Assembly (NCBI GenBank): GCA_023413895.1
Contig: JAEZOU010000005.1
Span: 25,047-89,046 of the forward strand
Origin: Bacteroidota bacterium
Lineage (GTDB): Bacteria; Bacteroidota; Bacteroidia; Bacteroidales; WCHB1-69
Direction: 5' to 3'
DNA length: 64,000 nucleotides
Under the pieces are notes generated by a model, which saw only the letters and a program-made list of their open reading frames with translations, had not been told where the DNA came from and made no database searches. The position numbers and the translations under genes were made by a program. The first letter of the stretch is position 1; every line of letters starts with the position of its first letter. This document shows positions 35,652-44,343 of this stretch, piece after piece.

Positions 35652-38522
35652 TTATCGTATTAACATAACGGTTCCTGTATATACTTTTGGGAATCCGTCC
35701 ATATCGTGGGCTGTGATTTTATAAACATATTCACCCATTGGACAATTTCGTCCTTTACGGTCTTTACCATCCCAATAATCAAATGGGGTTTGTGTTTTGA
35801 AAATTAGTTGACCGAAACGGTCAAAAATCAGCATTTCAAAGTTTTCCATATCTAAACCTTCTCCACTTGTGAAGAATACATCGTTTACACCATCGTTATT
35901 TGGTGTAAAGGCATTCGGTATGTAGTAGAAATAGGGTACTTCCACAATTACGGTAGTGGTCACCGAATCCATACACCCTGCTTCTGTCGATGCTGTAAGT
36001 GTTACGTCATAATGTCCAGCGTGTGTGTAAATGTGGGCAGGATCAGTATCGGTAGATACATTTTCGCCAGGAATACACCAACGGTCACCGAAGTTCCAAT
36101 TATAACTATTCGCATCTGATGATAGGTTGACAAAGTTTATTGTACCTTGTCCATCTTCCACAAATACATGTTGTGGATTTGGTGCAAAACCTGCGGTAGG
36201 TCGAGGATTAACGTTCACAGTAATAGTATCGTCTGTAATACATCCATTTTCACTTGTAACACTAACTCGATACTCTTTCGTTTCTGTAGGTGAAACATTG
36301 ATAGAAAGGTTATGCTCTCCCGTACTCCATGTTACATCGCCATTAATTTCAGTTGCGGTTAGCGTTGCCTTTTCCCCTTCGCAAATTAATGTATCACCAA
36401 CAATTACAGGCCACCCCATATCCTCAACGGTTACTCTAACACTATCAGTGCGCTGACATCTGTTGTCGTAAGTGACTTGTACTATAAAGGATGTTGATTC
36501 TGCTGGAGTTACGGTTATATTACGTGTAGTATCTGCTTCATCGCCTGTAAGCCAATTGAATTGTACTAAGCGCTCTTGGTCGTCAGGGTCTAAAGCATTA
36601 ACAGTTAAGGTAACTTCTGCATTAGGACAGATAGAGGTGTCGCTACTAACCACTTCAAATGGTGGCATTTCTACTTTAACCTCAATAGAGTCTGAAACAA
36701 TATATGGGGTGCCGTTTACCTCGAATTGCAACTGCACAATATAGGTTGTTGTCTCTTCAGGAAAGAGGGTGATAAGACGTTTGTCTCCATTATTGTTGGC
36801 AATTTCATTATCTGGGCTTACGCTATTTTTGTACCATTTGATATTATCCAATGAACTGATAGGAGAAATAGGAGTAAAACGCCATGCTTCGGGAGTGGTC
36901 ACAGTCCAGTTTCCAGTATTTCTTCCTGGAGGAACTACAGCCATATTCCCTTGTTGGTTAAGCACACCAATCACACCATTTCCGTTATTCCAACTATTAC
37001 AAACAGTTCTCTTTTGGACATATACGTCAATAATATTGGTGCCCTCATAGAATACCATTTGGTAGGTTGATTCATTGTCTGAAGTACAACTGAATTGGGG
37101 AAGTCTGTAGCATGATAATACATATGTTCTACAAGGTGCTGCGCCTAACTGTCCATGCCAAATACCACTATTAGCAGGGGGGCTTCCTGCTCCAGGATAA
37201 GTGTCTTGAAATACAAGAAATGCAGAATTTTTGTGGTCACCGCTTGGAATAAATGAGTAGTCAGCAGCAGTAGTGTTTGGCATACTTACATTATAAGACC
37301 ACGCCTCATGTCCACTTCGTGGAGTAAAAGAAACGGCTCCATTTGTGCCAGGGTATAAGCTTGTATAGGGTTGACCATAATACAAAAAAGTGTATGGCAA
37401 ATTTACAACGCTTAGCCAAGTATCATCAATGTTTGTTGGAACAGACGTTAATCCACCGCTATGGAATGGGAAAGGTGGATTATAAGGGATTGATTTTACA
37501 GTATAGTCTGCAGTAACGTCTCCAGGAACATTAACTTTGGCATATAGCATAAGTGTTGGTGTTTCACAATTAAAATCTATGGATTCTCCTAATGCTACAT
37601 CAAGAGAGTCTCTGTTATAGAGTACGATTTCAGGGCAACCACTTGCACCCTCTTCCTGTTCGTAAATTTCTGGTACACAGGAAAGTTCAAATGCCCAACC
37701 TGCTCCACTTCCACCTCCTGTAACTTTAAATGACAAAGACGAACCGCTAGAAATAAGTATTTCTGGTGGTGCATACCCACTTTTAAAATACCCAATTCTT
37801 CGTGCTGAAGTCGCTTGCGTAATAATATTTCCATCAAAAATTTCCATAATAGTACCAGAACCTAAACTAAAACTTAATCGTTCTGCCTTAATGTGCTGTC
37901 CTCCATCTGCAGAAAAAACAATCTTTAGTCCACTTGATGGAATGTCTGTAGCCGTATAGTTACTACTTGGACCTCCAGCATCATAAAAAAGTGCATTACA
38001 AGTAGTAATATTTTCACCAGAGTTGTTTTCACTTAAATTAATAATTTGGGAATCTTCAAAGTAGGGAGCAAAATATGCTTTCCAACCAGCATTCATTCCT
38101 TGTAAGTCAGGAATACCATCTGTAATAAACACAAAAGTTACACAACCGTCTGATGTATAGATATCCCCAGGGCTATTTACTCCATTATAAGCACCAATTA
38201 GAGGAGCATTGGTGTCATCTCCATCATAAATAAGGAGTGTATCTCCCATTCCTAATGCAAATTCAATAAAGTTAATGTGCCACCAAGATTGTTGGAAGTT
38301 TACTCCTCCAGTAGGGTCATCATAAGTAGATGAACAGATGGTGTTTACTATGTATATGCCAGTATCAACATAGTTTGCATTGGGGCCGTTGGGGTCAACA
38401 TAAAAAAATTCAGGATCACTAGGACTAATCATTCCATGTTCCATTTCAACATATTGTCCAAATCCTAAACTACAACAGCATACTAAAACTAAAAGTAGGA
38501 AAATTTGTTTGAATTTCTTCAT
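35652..38522 (-). CDS. T9SS type B sorting-domain protein with CUB-like and PKD regions
   Basis: The 956-residue protein has a signal peptide (about 1-22, ending GFGQ). Two CUB-like modules follow (about 25-155 and 165-280); the second starts ITTCNALFYDAGGPSSNY. A middle region (about 300-560) includes WHGQLGAAPCRTYVLSC. Ig-like repeats then lead to a PKD domain (SYNWNFGDR region). The last 90 residues are a type B CTD: YIPNAFTPNNDGVNDVF, LIFDRFGQLIFKT, WDGKDRKG and GEYVYKITAHD. It should be exported by the T9SS encoded at 7-13 kb and held on or released from the surface. It heads a minus-strand run with DUF4292, queG and kdsD. Confidence 0.88.
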   Translation of the reverse strand: MKKFKQIFLLLVLVCCCSLGFGQYVEMEHGMISPSDPEFFYVDPNGPNANYVDTGIYIVNTICSSTYDDPTGGVNFQQSWWHINFIEFALGMGDTLLIYDGDDTNAPLIGAYNGVNSPGDIYTSDGCVTFVFITDGIPDLQGMNAGWKAYFAPYFEDSQIINLSENNSGENITTCNALFYDAGGPSSNYTATDIPSSGLKIVFSADGGQHIKAERLSFSLGSGTIMEIFDGNIITQATSARRIGYFKSGYAPPEILISSGSSLSFKVTGGGSGAGWAFELSCVPEIYEQEEGASGCPEIVLYNRDSLDVALGESIDFNCETPTLMLYAKVNVPGDVTADYTVKSIPYNPPFPFHSGGLTSVPTNIDDTWLSVVNLPYTFLYYGQPYTSLYPGTNGAVSFTPRSGHEAWSYNVSMPNTTAADYSFIPSGDHKNSAFLVFQDTYPGAGSPPANSGIWHGQLGAAPCRTYVLSCYRLPQFSCTSDNESTYQMVFYEGTNIIDVYVQKRTVCNSWNNGNGVIGVLNQQGNMAVVPPGRNTGNWTVTTPEAWRFTPISPISSLDNIKWYKNSVSPDNEIANNNGDKRLITLFPEETTTYIVQLQFEVNGTPYIVSDSIEVKVEMPPFEVVSSDTSICPNAEVTLTVNALDPDDQERLVQFNWLTGDEADTTRNITVTPAESTSFIVQVTYDNRCQRTDSVRVTVEDMGWPVIVGDTLICEGEKATLTATEINGDVTWSTGEHNLSINVSPTETKEYRVSVTSENGCITDDTITVNVNPRPTAGFAPNPQHVFVEDGQGTINFVNLSSDANSYNWNFGDRWCIPGENVSTDTDPAHIYTHAGHYDVTLTASTEAGCMDSVTTTVIVEVPYFYYIPNAFTPNNDGVNDVFFTSGEGLDMENFEMLIFDRFGQLIFKTQTPFDYWDGKDRKGRNCPMGEYVYKITAHDMDGFPKVYTGTVMLIR

Positions 38523-38605
38523 CTTGATATTTTATTAGAATAACTTGTTTTCTTTTCTCTTATTTTATAGTCTGAAACATTTTTTTTATAGGAATGTTGC
38601 ATCTC

Positions 38606-39898
38606 CTAAGGCTTTTTTAGTAGTTTGAACATGTTTTTTTTGTAAGCTTCCACGCCAGGCTGATCAAAGGGGTTGATTTGAAGAAGATAACCACCAATAG
38701 CACAGCTAAATTCAAAGAAAAATATCAGTTGCCCTAAATAATTTTCTTTGATTTCTGGGATTGAAATAGTCATATTGGGAACTCCGCCAGCAATGTGTGC
38801 CATTCTTGTTCCTAATTCTGCCGTTTGATTAATCTCTTGCAAACTTTTATCCTGTAAGTAGTTGAGATTATCAATGTTATCTTTGCTATATGGAATTGGA
38901 GTTGTCAACGATGCGTGTTTTACAGAAATAATTGTCTCAAAAATATGACGTTCACCTTCCTGAATGTACTGTCCTAATGAGTGTAAATCGGTGGAGAAAA
39001 TTGCTCCAGTTGGAAAAATTCCCTTGCCTTCTTTACCTTCACTTTCTCCGAAAAGTTGTTTGAACCACTCTATAAAATAGAGTAAAGCAGGTTCATATGC
39101 GACTAAAATCTCATTTTTCCTTCCATTTTTGTATAATAAATATCGAATGCCTGCATATTGCAAAGCGATATTATTATCAGGTGTTTTGTTTGAAAAAAGC
39201 GTTTTTTGTATTTTTTTCGCCCCCTCAACTAGTTGGTAAATGTCAAATCCTGCAGCTGCGATTGGAAGAAGACCAACGGGGGTTAATACGGAGTATCTTC
39301 CACCAATATCATCAGGAATTACAAATTGCGTGTATTTTTCGTTGTCTGCCAACTGTTTGAGTGCACCTTTGGTAGCATCGGTAATTGCAACAATTCTCTC
39401 TCTTGCTTGCTCCTTTCCATACTTCTTTTCACAATGTTGTTTCAAAATGCGAAAAGCAATAGCGGGTTCGGTAGTTGTTCCAGATTTGGAAATCACTATC
39501 AATGAGTATTCTTTCTTGTTTAATAATGCTATGAGTTGTGCGTGATAATTTTCGCTAAGATTATTTCCTGCATATACAATTGTAGGCGATTTCTGTGTTG
39601 AGTCTAATGCAGCAAACGGGTTTTGAAGTGCATCAATTACAGCGCGTGCACCTAAGTAAGAACCGCCAATTCCGATTACTACTATTACCTCCGATTGTGC
39701 GCGTAATTTTTCTGCGCAATGTTGAATTCTCGTGAGTTGAGTGTGGTCCATCTCACTGGGAAGATTCAACCATCCTAAAAAATCGTTACCTTTTCCACTA
39801 CGATTTATCAGCTGCTGGTGTGCTTGCGTAAGTGCCGACGATAAGTTGGTGATTTTATCAGTTTTTAGGAAAGTTTCTTCCACTGAAAATTGTATCAT
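38606..39898 (-). CDS. pgi: Glucose-6-phosphate isomerase
   Basis: The 430-residue protein is of the shorter bacterial PGI type. The SIS core shows VIGIGGSYLGARAVIDAL, VISKSGTTTEPAIAF and DIGGRYSVLTPVGLLPIA, and the catalytic region includes IFSTDLHSLGQYIQEG. It interconverts glucose-6-P and fructose-6-P. It is the last gene of mreC-mreD-tpiA-pgi, 17 bases after tpiA. An upstream-glycolysis gene next to mre genes is uncommon and is discussed in the findings. Confidence 0.95.
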   Translation of the reverse strand: MIQFSVEETFLKTDKITNLSSALTQAHQQLINRSGKGNDFLGWLNLPSEMDHTQLTRIQHCAEKLRAQSEVIVVIGIGGSYLGARAVIDALQNPFAALDSTQKSPTIVYAGNNLSENYHAQLIALLNKKEYSLIVISKSGTTTEPAIAFRILKQHCEKKYGKEQARERIVAITDATKGALKQLADNEKYTQFVIPDDIGGRYSVLTPVGLLPIAAAGFDIYQLVEGAKKIQKTLFSNKTPDNNIALQYAGIRYLLYKNGRKNEILVAYEPALLYFIEWFKQLFGESEGKEGKGIFPTGAIFSTDLHSLGQYIQEGERHIFETIISVKHASLTTPIPYSKDNIDNLNYLQDKSLQEINQTAELGTRMAHIAGGVPNMTISIPEIKENYLGQLIFFFEFSCAIGGYLLQINPFDQPGVEAYKKNMFKLLKKP

Positions 39899-39915
39899 AA
39901 TGTCTGTTTTTGAAT

Positions 39916-40692
39916 TTATTTTCCGTTAATTACCGTCTCTGCTGCTTCAATAATATTGATAAAATCTTTGGCATTGAGAGAAGCGCCTCCAATCAAACCG
40001 CCATCAATATTAGTTTGGGAAAAGAGTTCTAATGCGTTGTTGGCATTGCAACTTCCTCCATACAAAATGTATGAGCCGTAAGCCATTTCAGTTCCATATT
40101 TTTTCTCAATTAGTTGACGTATAAAAGCGTGCATCTCTTCTGCTTGCGCAGGTGTTGCTGTTACGCCTGTGCCAATTGCCCAAACTGGTTCGTATGCAAT
40201 AACAACACTTTCAAATTCTTTGTTGGAAAGTCCGAACAAACACTCTTTAATCTGCTTTTCTACTACATCAAAATGTTTTCCCGCATTGCGTTCATCTAAA
40301 GTTTCTCCACAACACACTACCGGAATGATTTGGTATTTGAGAAGTTGTGCAATTTTTCTTGCAATTGTTTCATTAGTTTCTGAAAAGTATTTTCTTCTTT
40401 CTGAATGTCCTACAATACAAAATTCGATACCAATTTCACTCAACATTTCAGCAGAAATTTCTCCAGTATATGCGCCATTGTCAAACTCACTGCAGTTTTG
40501 TGCTCCTGCAGAAAAATCATTTTCATCTGCTAAATCGGTGGCTAATTCTAAATATAAGTATGGAGGACACATCACTACGCCAGTGCGCAATTGGTATTCT
40601 TGAAGTTTATCTGCTATATCGTTCAACAAATCGTCTGCTTCTCCAAACGATTTATTCATTTTCCAATTTCCAATAACTAGTTTCTCTTTCAT
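39916..40692 (-). CDS. tpiA: Triosephosphate isomerase
   Basis: The 258-residue TIM barrel shows all catalytic parts: NWKMNK (Lys, residues about 6-11), VGHSERR (His) and VIAYEPVWAIGTG (Glu), plus the phosphate loop LYGGSCNANNA and GGLIGGASL. It interconverts DHAP and G3P. The gene is 15 bases after mreD and 17 bases before pgi. Confidence 0.97.
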   Translation of the reverse strand: MKEKLVIGNWKMNKSFGEADDLLNDIADKLQEYQLRTGVVMCPPYLYLELATDLADENDFSAGAQNCSEFDNGAYTGEISAEMLSEIGIEFCIVGHSERRKYFSETNETIARKIAQLLKYQIIPVVCCGETLDERNAGKHFDVVEKQIKECLFGLSNKEFESVVIAYEPVWAIGTGVTATPAQAEEMHAFIRQLIEKKYGTEMAYGSYILYGGSCNANNALELFSQTNIDGGLIGGASLNAKDFINIIEAAETVINGK

Positions 40693-40707
40693 TTTTATAT
40701 CTGTTTG

Positions 40708-41223
40708 TTACTTAATCCTTTTTTCGTAGAAAAAAATATGTAGAACCGATAAGTTGATGAAGGTCGTACATATTGTGTTGGCAACTATATATAGTAAAGT
40801 TTTGAAAAATTCTCTAAAAGTAAATGCTTCTAAGATGCCGATGAGGAATTGATGAATGAACGTCATGAGAAGAAAGAAGGTGAGTAACCAACCGAATGAT
40901 TTGATGCCTGGAAGTGGTAAAAATGAATCTTCAGGAAGTTTTCCTCCATTCATAAGCATAATCAACAATGGCCTGAGCGCAGTTAAAATAAGACAAGCTG
41001 CTGCATGAATTCCTAAAGTTTGTAAGAAGCAGTCAATAATAAATCCGTAAATAAATGCAATAAGATATTGTGCCCATTTGGGAGTTTGCATTGGTAGAAG
41101 TAAAAGTGCAAAAATGTAAATCTGCGGGGTGATAACATTCCACAAAACAATGTGATTGCAGATTAAAATTTGAATCAACAATAGTAGCACGAAGCGAAGA
41201 ATGTTGCGGATAATATTATTCAT
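40708..41223 (-). CDS. mreD: Rod shape-determining protein MreD
   Basis: The 171-residue protein has five hydrophobic helices; the pattern of a short cytoplasmic N-terminus (MNNIIRNILRFVLLLLIQILI), QTPKWAQYLIAFIYGFIIDCF and the end ILHIFFYEKRIK fits MreD. MreD helps MreC organise the elongasome at the inner membrane. The gene starts 8 bases before the mreC stop. No mrdA (PBP2) or rodA follows. Confidence 0.82.
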   Translation of the reverse strand: MNNIIRNILRFVLLLLIQILICNHIVLWNVITPQIYIFALLLLPMQTPKWAQYLIAFIYGFIIDCFLQTLGIHAAACLILTALRPLLIMLMNGGKLPEDSFLPLPGIKSFGWLLTFFLLMTFIHQFLIGILEAFTFREFFKTLLYIVANTICTTFINLSVLHIFFYEKRIK

Positions 41224-42058
41224 TCTCTAATTTATTTTTGAGAGTGTCAAGTTCTGATTTATATAGGTTTTTTACTAAATAAACGTTATCAACTTTGTTG
41301 AAAGGAACAGAAAATCTCACTTTTATGTTTTGGAAAGTGCTTTGGGTTTCCTTTTTTTCAGCAACGGTCCCAATAAGAATATCGCGAGGGAATACATTGG
41401 AAAAACCACTTGTATAAATAGAATCTCCAATATTAACCTCCATGTGGATAGGAATATCAAGGAGATAACCATAGTTAGGATCTCCATCTTCCCAAACAAT
41501 CGCACCAATTTGGTTTACCGGCATAATTTTAGCACTGATACGCGACATCGGGTGAAGGAGTGTAATTACGGTAGCAAAATGTTGAGACACTTCGTTTACT
41601 ACGCCTACAACTCCGTGAGGAGAAATTACGCCCATATCTGGATAGATGCTATCTTGCAACCCTTTGTCTATCAATATGTAATTGTGCTTTTTGTTCGTAG
41701 AACTATAGATAACTGATGCCGTAGTGTAGTCGTATAATTGTTTGCGATTCCGAACAATAGAATCCTTACTCATCACCATGTAGGTTGAGTCATCAAGCGT
41801 GTAGTAAAGATTTTCCTGCTCTCTTAATAAAGAAAGATTCTGCGCTATCAATGCTTGATTCTCAGTCGATAATGCAAAATGACGAAGTACTTTGTTCCAC
41901 TGTTTGTTAAAGGGGCCAATTACTGATTGTGTGGCTCTTGATATAGCAAAGTGCTGATAAGACATTGTTTTGTGAATAAGAATTATGCACAAAATCAGTA
42001 GTATTATTAGAAGCAAAATATGAAAATATCTCTTTAAAAAGGCAATAAGATTGTTCAT
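41216..42058 (-). CDS. mreC: Rod shape-determining protein MreC
   Basis: I start the 280-residue protein at MNNLIAFLKRYFHILLLIILL; a longer frame from 42085 adds nine residues with no similarity. It has one N-terminal helix (about 12-32), a helical segment with repeated charged residues (about 50-95), and the beta-rich MreC domain: HNYILIDKGLQDSIYPDMGV, GVVGVVNEVSQHFATVI, HPMSRISAKIM and GDSIYTSGFSNVFPRDILIG. MreC links MreB, MreD and penicillin-binding proteins in side-wall synthesis. The gene has its own promoter, and mreB is not upstream. Confidence 0.92.
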   Translation of the reverse strand: MNNLIAFLKRYFHILLLIILLILCIILIHKTMSYQHFAISRATQSVIGPFNKQWNKVLRHFALSTENQALIAQNLSLLREQENLYYTLDDSTYMVMSKDSIVRNRKQLYDYTTASVIYSSTNKKHNYILIDKGLQDSIYPDMGVISPHGVVGVVNEVSQHFATVITLLHPMSRISAKIMPVNQIGAIVWEDGDPNYGYLLDIPIHMEVNIGDSIYTSGFSNVFPRDILIGTVAEKKETQSTFQNIKVRFSVPFNKVDNVYLVKNLYKSELDTLKNKLENE

Positions 42059-42082
42059 TAACTTAACTATTGTACAAGTTTG

Positions 42083-42113
42083 CAAAAATAGGATTTTTTT
42101 CTCTAATTATCAA
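42083..42113 (-). promoter_or_regulatory. Promoter of mreC-mreD-tpiA-pgi
   Basis: On the minus strand, TTG (42113-42111) and TATTTTTG (42090-42083) are 20 bases apart, a close consensus match. The start would be near 42076, 18 bases before the mreC ATG. Confidence 0.6.
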
Positions 42114-42169
42114 CTATAAGGGGAAAAGTAAAAAAATAGTTGTGTTGCAATAAATCTCTTTCTAAAAGG

Positions 42170-42199
42170 TTGAAAATTCAAAAGATTTTTGTACTTTTG
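42170..42199 (+). promoter_or_regulatory. Promoter of the transketolase/sigma-factor run
   Basis: TTG (42170-42172) and TACTTTTG (42192-42199) are 19 bases apart. The start would be near 42206, giving a very short leader to the ATG at 42217. It is divergent from the mreC promoter about 60 bases away. Confidence 0.6.
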
Positions 42200-42216
42200 T
42201 AAATAATTTTGATTTT

Positions 42217-43173
42217 ATGGAACTACTTGATTGTAAAGATTTTAAAGACACCCGTTCTGGGTTTGGAGCGGGATTATTGGAAGCTGGACGTCGTAATCCA
42301 GAAGTTTTTGCACTTTGTGCAGACCTAATCGGCAGTTTAAAAATGGGAGATTTTATAAAAGAATTTCCAGAAAGATTTATACAAACAGGAATTGCTGAAG
42401 CCAATATGGTAGGTATTGCAGCAGGTTTGGCACTTTCCGGGAAAGTGCCCTTTGCTGGAGGTTTTGCTGGTTTTGTATCAGGACGCGTCTATGACCAAAT
42501 TCGTATGGTAGTGGCATACTCAAACCTAAATGTTAAGATTGCAGCTTCTCATGCAGGTCTTACTGTAGGTGAAGATGGAGCAACACACCAAATTTTGGAA
42601 GATATTGGTTTGATGAGAATGTTGCCTAATATGGTTGTGTTGAACCCTTGCGATTATAACCAAACCAAAATGGCTACATTAGCAGCAGCTGAATATGTTG
42701 GTCCAGTTTATTTACGTTTTGGCCGTCCTGCAGTGCCTAATTTTACACCCGCCGACCAACCTTTCGTTATTGGAAAGGCTATTACAATGAATGAAGGTAG
42801 CGATGTGACAATTGTTGCCACAGGCCATTTGGTATGGTCAGCACTTCAAGCAGCGCAAATCTTATCTCAAAAAGGAATTTCTGCTGAAGTTGTTGATATT
42901 CATACTATCAAACCATTAGATGAAGAAGCAATCCTTTGTAGTGCAAACAAAACACGAGCCGTTGTAACTGCGGAAGAACACTCCTGCAATGGTGGACTTG
43001 GAGATGCTGTTTGTCAATTGTTAGGACGAAAACTACCTACTCCAGTTGAGATGGTAGCTGTAAATGATAAGTTTGGTGAATCTGGTACTTCAATGCAATT
43101 AATGAATGAATACCACCTTAATGCAGAGGCAATTGTAGAATCTTCATTGAAAGTTATTGCTAGAAAAAACTAA
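42217..43173 (+). CDS. Transketolase, C-terminal subunit of a split enzyme
   Basis: The 318-residue protein holds the pyrimidine-binding and C-terminal domains of transketolase: DTRSGFGAGLLEAGRRNPEV, RFIQTGIAEANMVGIAAGLA (with the Glu that activates TPP), SHAGLTVGEDGATHQ, YLRFGRP and a C-terminal domain with VVDIHTIKPLDEE and VTAEEHS. Split transketolases are common in this phylum, but the N-terminal (TPP phosphate-binding) gene normally sits directly upstream. Here the upstream gene is the divergent mreC, so the N-terminal subunit must be elsewhere. The next gene, 18 bases away, is a sigma factor. Confidence 0.92.
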   Translation: MELLDCKDFKDTRSGFGAGLLEAGRRNPEVFALCADLIGSLKMGDFIKEFPERFIQTGIAEANMVGIAAGLALSGKVPFAGGFAGFVSGRVYDQIRMVVAYSNLNVKIAASHAGLTVGEDGATHQILEDIGLMRMLPNMVVLNPCDYNQTKMATLAAAEYVGPVYLRFGRPAVPNFTPADQPFVIGKAITMNEGSDVTIVATGHLVWSALQAAQILSQKGISAEVVDIHTIKPLDEEAILCSANKTRAVVTAEEHSCNGGLGDAVCQLLGRKLPTPVEMVAVNDKFGESGTSMQLMNEYHLNAEAIVESSLKVIARKN

Positions 43174-43191
43174 TTCTATCATCTATCCTAT

Positions 43192-43746
43192 ATGCCAAAA
43201 ACACAAGTAACAGATGAGTATATTCTTGAATTGTTCAAGAATGAGAAAACCCGTGAAAAGGCTTTCGGCTTATTGATGGATAAATTTCAATCCGATATCT
43301 ATTATGCAATTCGTCGTATTGTTTTTTTACACGAAGATGCTAAAGATGTAACACAAAATGTTTTTGTAAAGATATGGCGTCACCTCGAAGGTTTTCGGGG
43401 TGATTCCTCTTTGAAAACTTGGATTACCCGAATCTGTATCAATGAATCACTCTCTTTTATTGAAAAGAAGAAGAAATTGTTGAACTTGAATGAGGAAGAA
43501 TACCTCAATTGGATGGCTCAGGCAGTTCCGGAAGATCGATATTTTTCTGCAGATAAAATTCAACAATTGATACAACAAGCCATTCTATCTCTGCCAGAAA
43601 AACAGAGAATCGTATTTACCTATCGTTACTATGATGAGATGCCTTACGAAGAGATGTCGAAGCTTCTGAATACTTCAGAAGGGGCATTGAAGGCCTCTTA
43701 TCATTTTGCAGTAAAAAAAGTAGAGGAATTTTTGAAAAATCATTAA
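43192..43746 (+). CDS. ECF RNA polymerase sigma factor
   Basis: The 184-residue protein has region 2 (about 25-95; the HEDAKDVTQNVFVKIWRHLE part is the region 2.2-2.3 core, followed by FRGDSSLKTWITRI) and region 4 (about 125-180; LSLPEKQRIVFTYRYYDEMP and a helix-turn-helix in YEEMSKLLNTSEGALKAS). There is no region 3, which defines the ECF group. It is 18 bases after the transketolase gene and 46 bases ahead of the membrane protein that is its likely anti-sigma factor. Its target promoters cannot be seen. Confidence 0.93.
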   Translation: MPKTQVTDEYILELFKNEKTREKAFGLLMDKFQSDIYYAIRRIVFLHEDAKDVTQNVFVKIWRHLEGFRGDSSLKTWITRICINESLSFIEKKKKLLNLNEEEYLNWMAQAVPEDRYFSADKIQQLIQQAILSLPEKQRIVFTYRYYDEMPYEEMSKLLNTSEGALKASYHFAVKKVEEFLKNH

Positions 43747-43792
43747 ACTTATATACTTAGTCATAGTCAACAATATTTGTTTTAGTAATGCG

Positions 43793-44326
43793 ATGAATGA
43801 GTTAGATAAATACAAAAAACAGAATCCCTTTATAGTTCCAGAAGGTTTCTTTGATACACTCCGCGAGGAAGTGATGGAAACCGTGAGACGAGAAGAGAAA
43901 CACCGATTGTTTAGAAGACGAGTAGCATTTATATCATCGGCTGCAGCTGTGCTTGTCGTTGTGCTTATGGTTTCTATCTTTACGAGAACTTCAACAACGG
44001 AAGAGTTAGTGGCTATTGCTTCTGAAAAACCAAAAGCTGAAATACAATCCATTGTACAAACACCAGCTAAAATTGAAGGGATAGTAGAAACACCTGCCGT
44101 TAAGATTGACTCTTCTCCTGCTCACACGACGATCCTTGTGCAAAATCAAAAGTCAGCAATTTCTAAACCAACCTCTTCTGTTGCTCCAACAAATGTTGAA
44201 ATGGAAAGAAATGGCGAGATTACATCCTCAATTATGGAAGAGTACACAGAAGAACTTGAACAAGAACTTTATTGCGACGCTTTGCTCGACCTAGACCTCT
44301 ATCTTGATCTTTGTTATGAATACTAA
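43793..44326 (+). CDS. Probable membrane anti-sigma factor
   Basis: The 177-residue protein has a charged cytoplasmic N-terminus (about 43 residues: NPFIVPEGFFDTLREEVMET), one transmembrane helix (about 44-63) and a 115-residue outer domain with low complexity, many Thr, Ser, Lys and Pro, ending in a very acidic tail (ELEQELYCDALLDLDLYLDL). The PEGFFDxLxxxV segment recurs in proteins that follow ECF sigma genes in Bacteroidota. The position between the sigma factor and a secreted sensor-like protein supports an anti-sigma role; the sequence alone does not prove it. RseP could release it by intramembrane cleavage, but this is speculation. Confidence 0.65.
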   Translation: MNELDKYKKQNPFIVPEGFFDTLREEVMETVRREEKHRLFRRRVAFISSAAAVLVVVLMVSIFTRTSTTEELVAIASEKPKAEIQSIVQTPAKIEGIVETPAVKIDSSPAHTTILVQNQKSAISKPTSSVAPTNVEMERNGEITSSIMEEYTEELEQELYCDALLDLDLYLDLCYEY

Positions 44327-44343
44327 TAGATATATACAATATT

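Noticed and set aside
35652..38522. Several open frames of 60-110 codons on the plus strand within this gene
   Set aside because: They are antisense frames over a coding region with clear protein domains; they lack starts with a leader and any known motif.
42217..43173. Truncated transketolase pseudogene
   Set aside because: The frame is intact, has its own promoter and a proper start, and matches the known separate C-terminal subunit.
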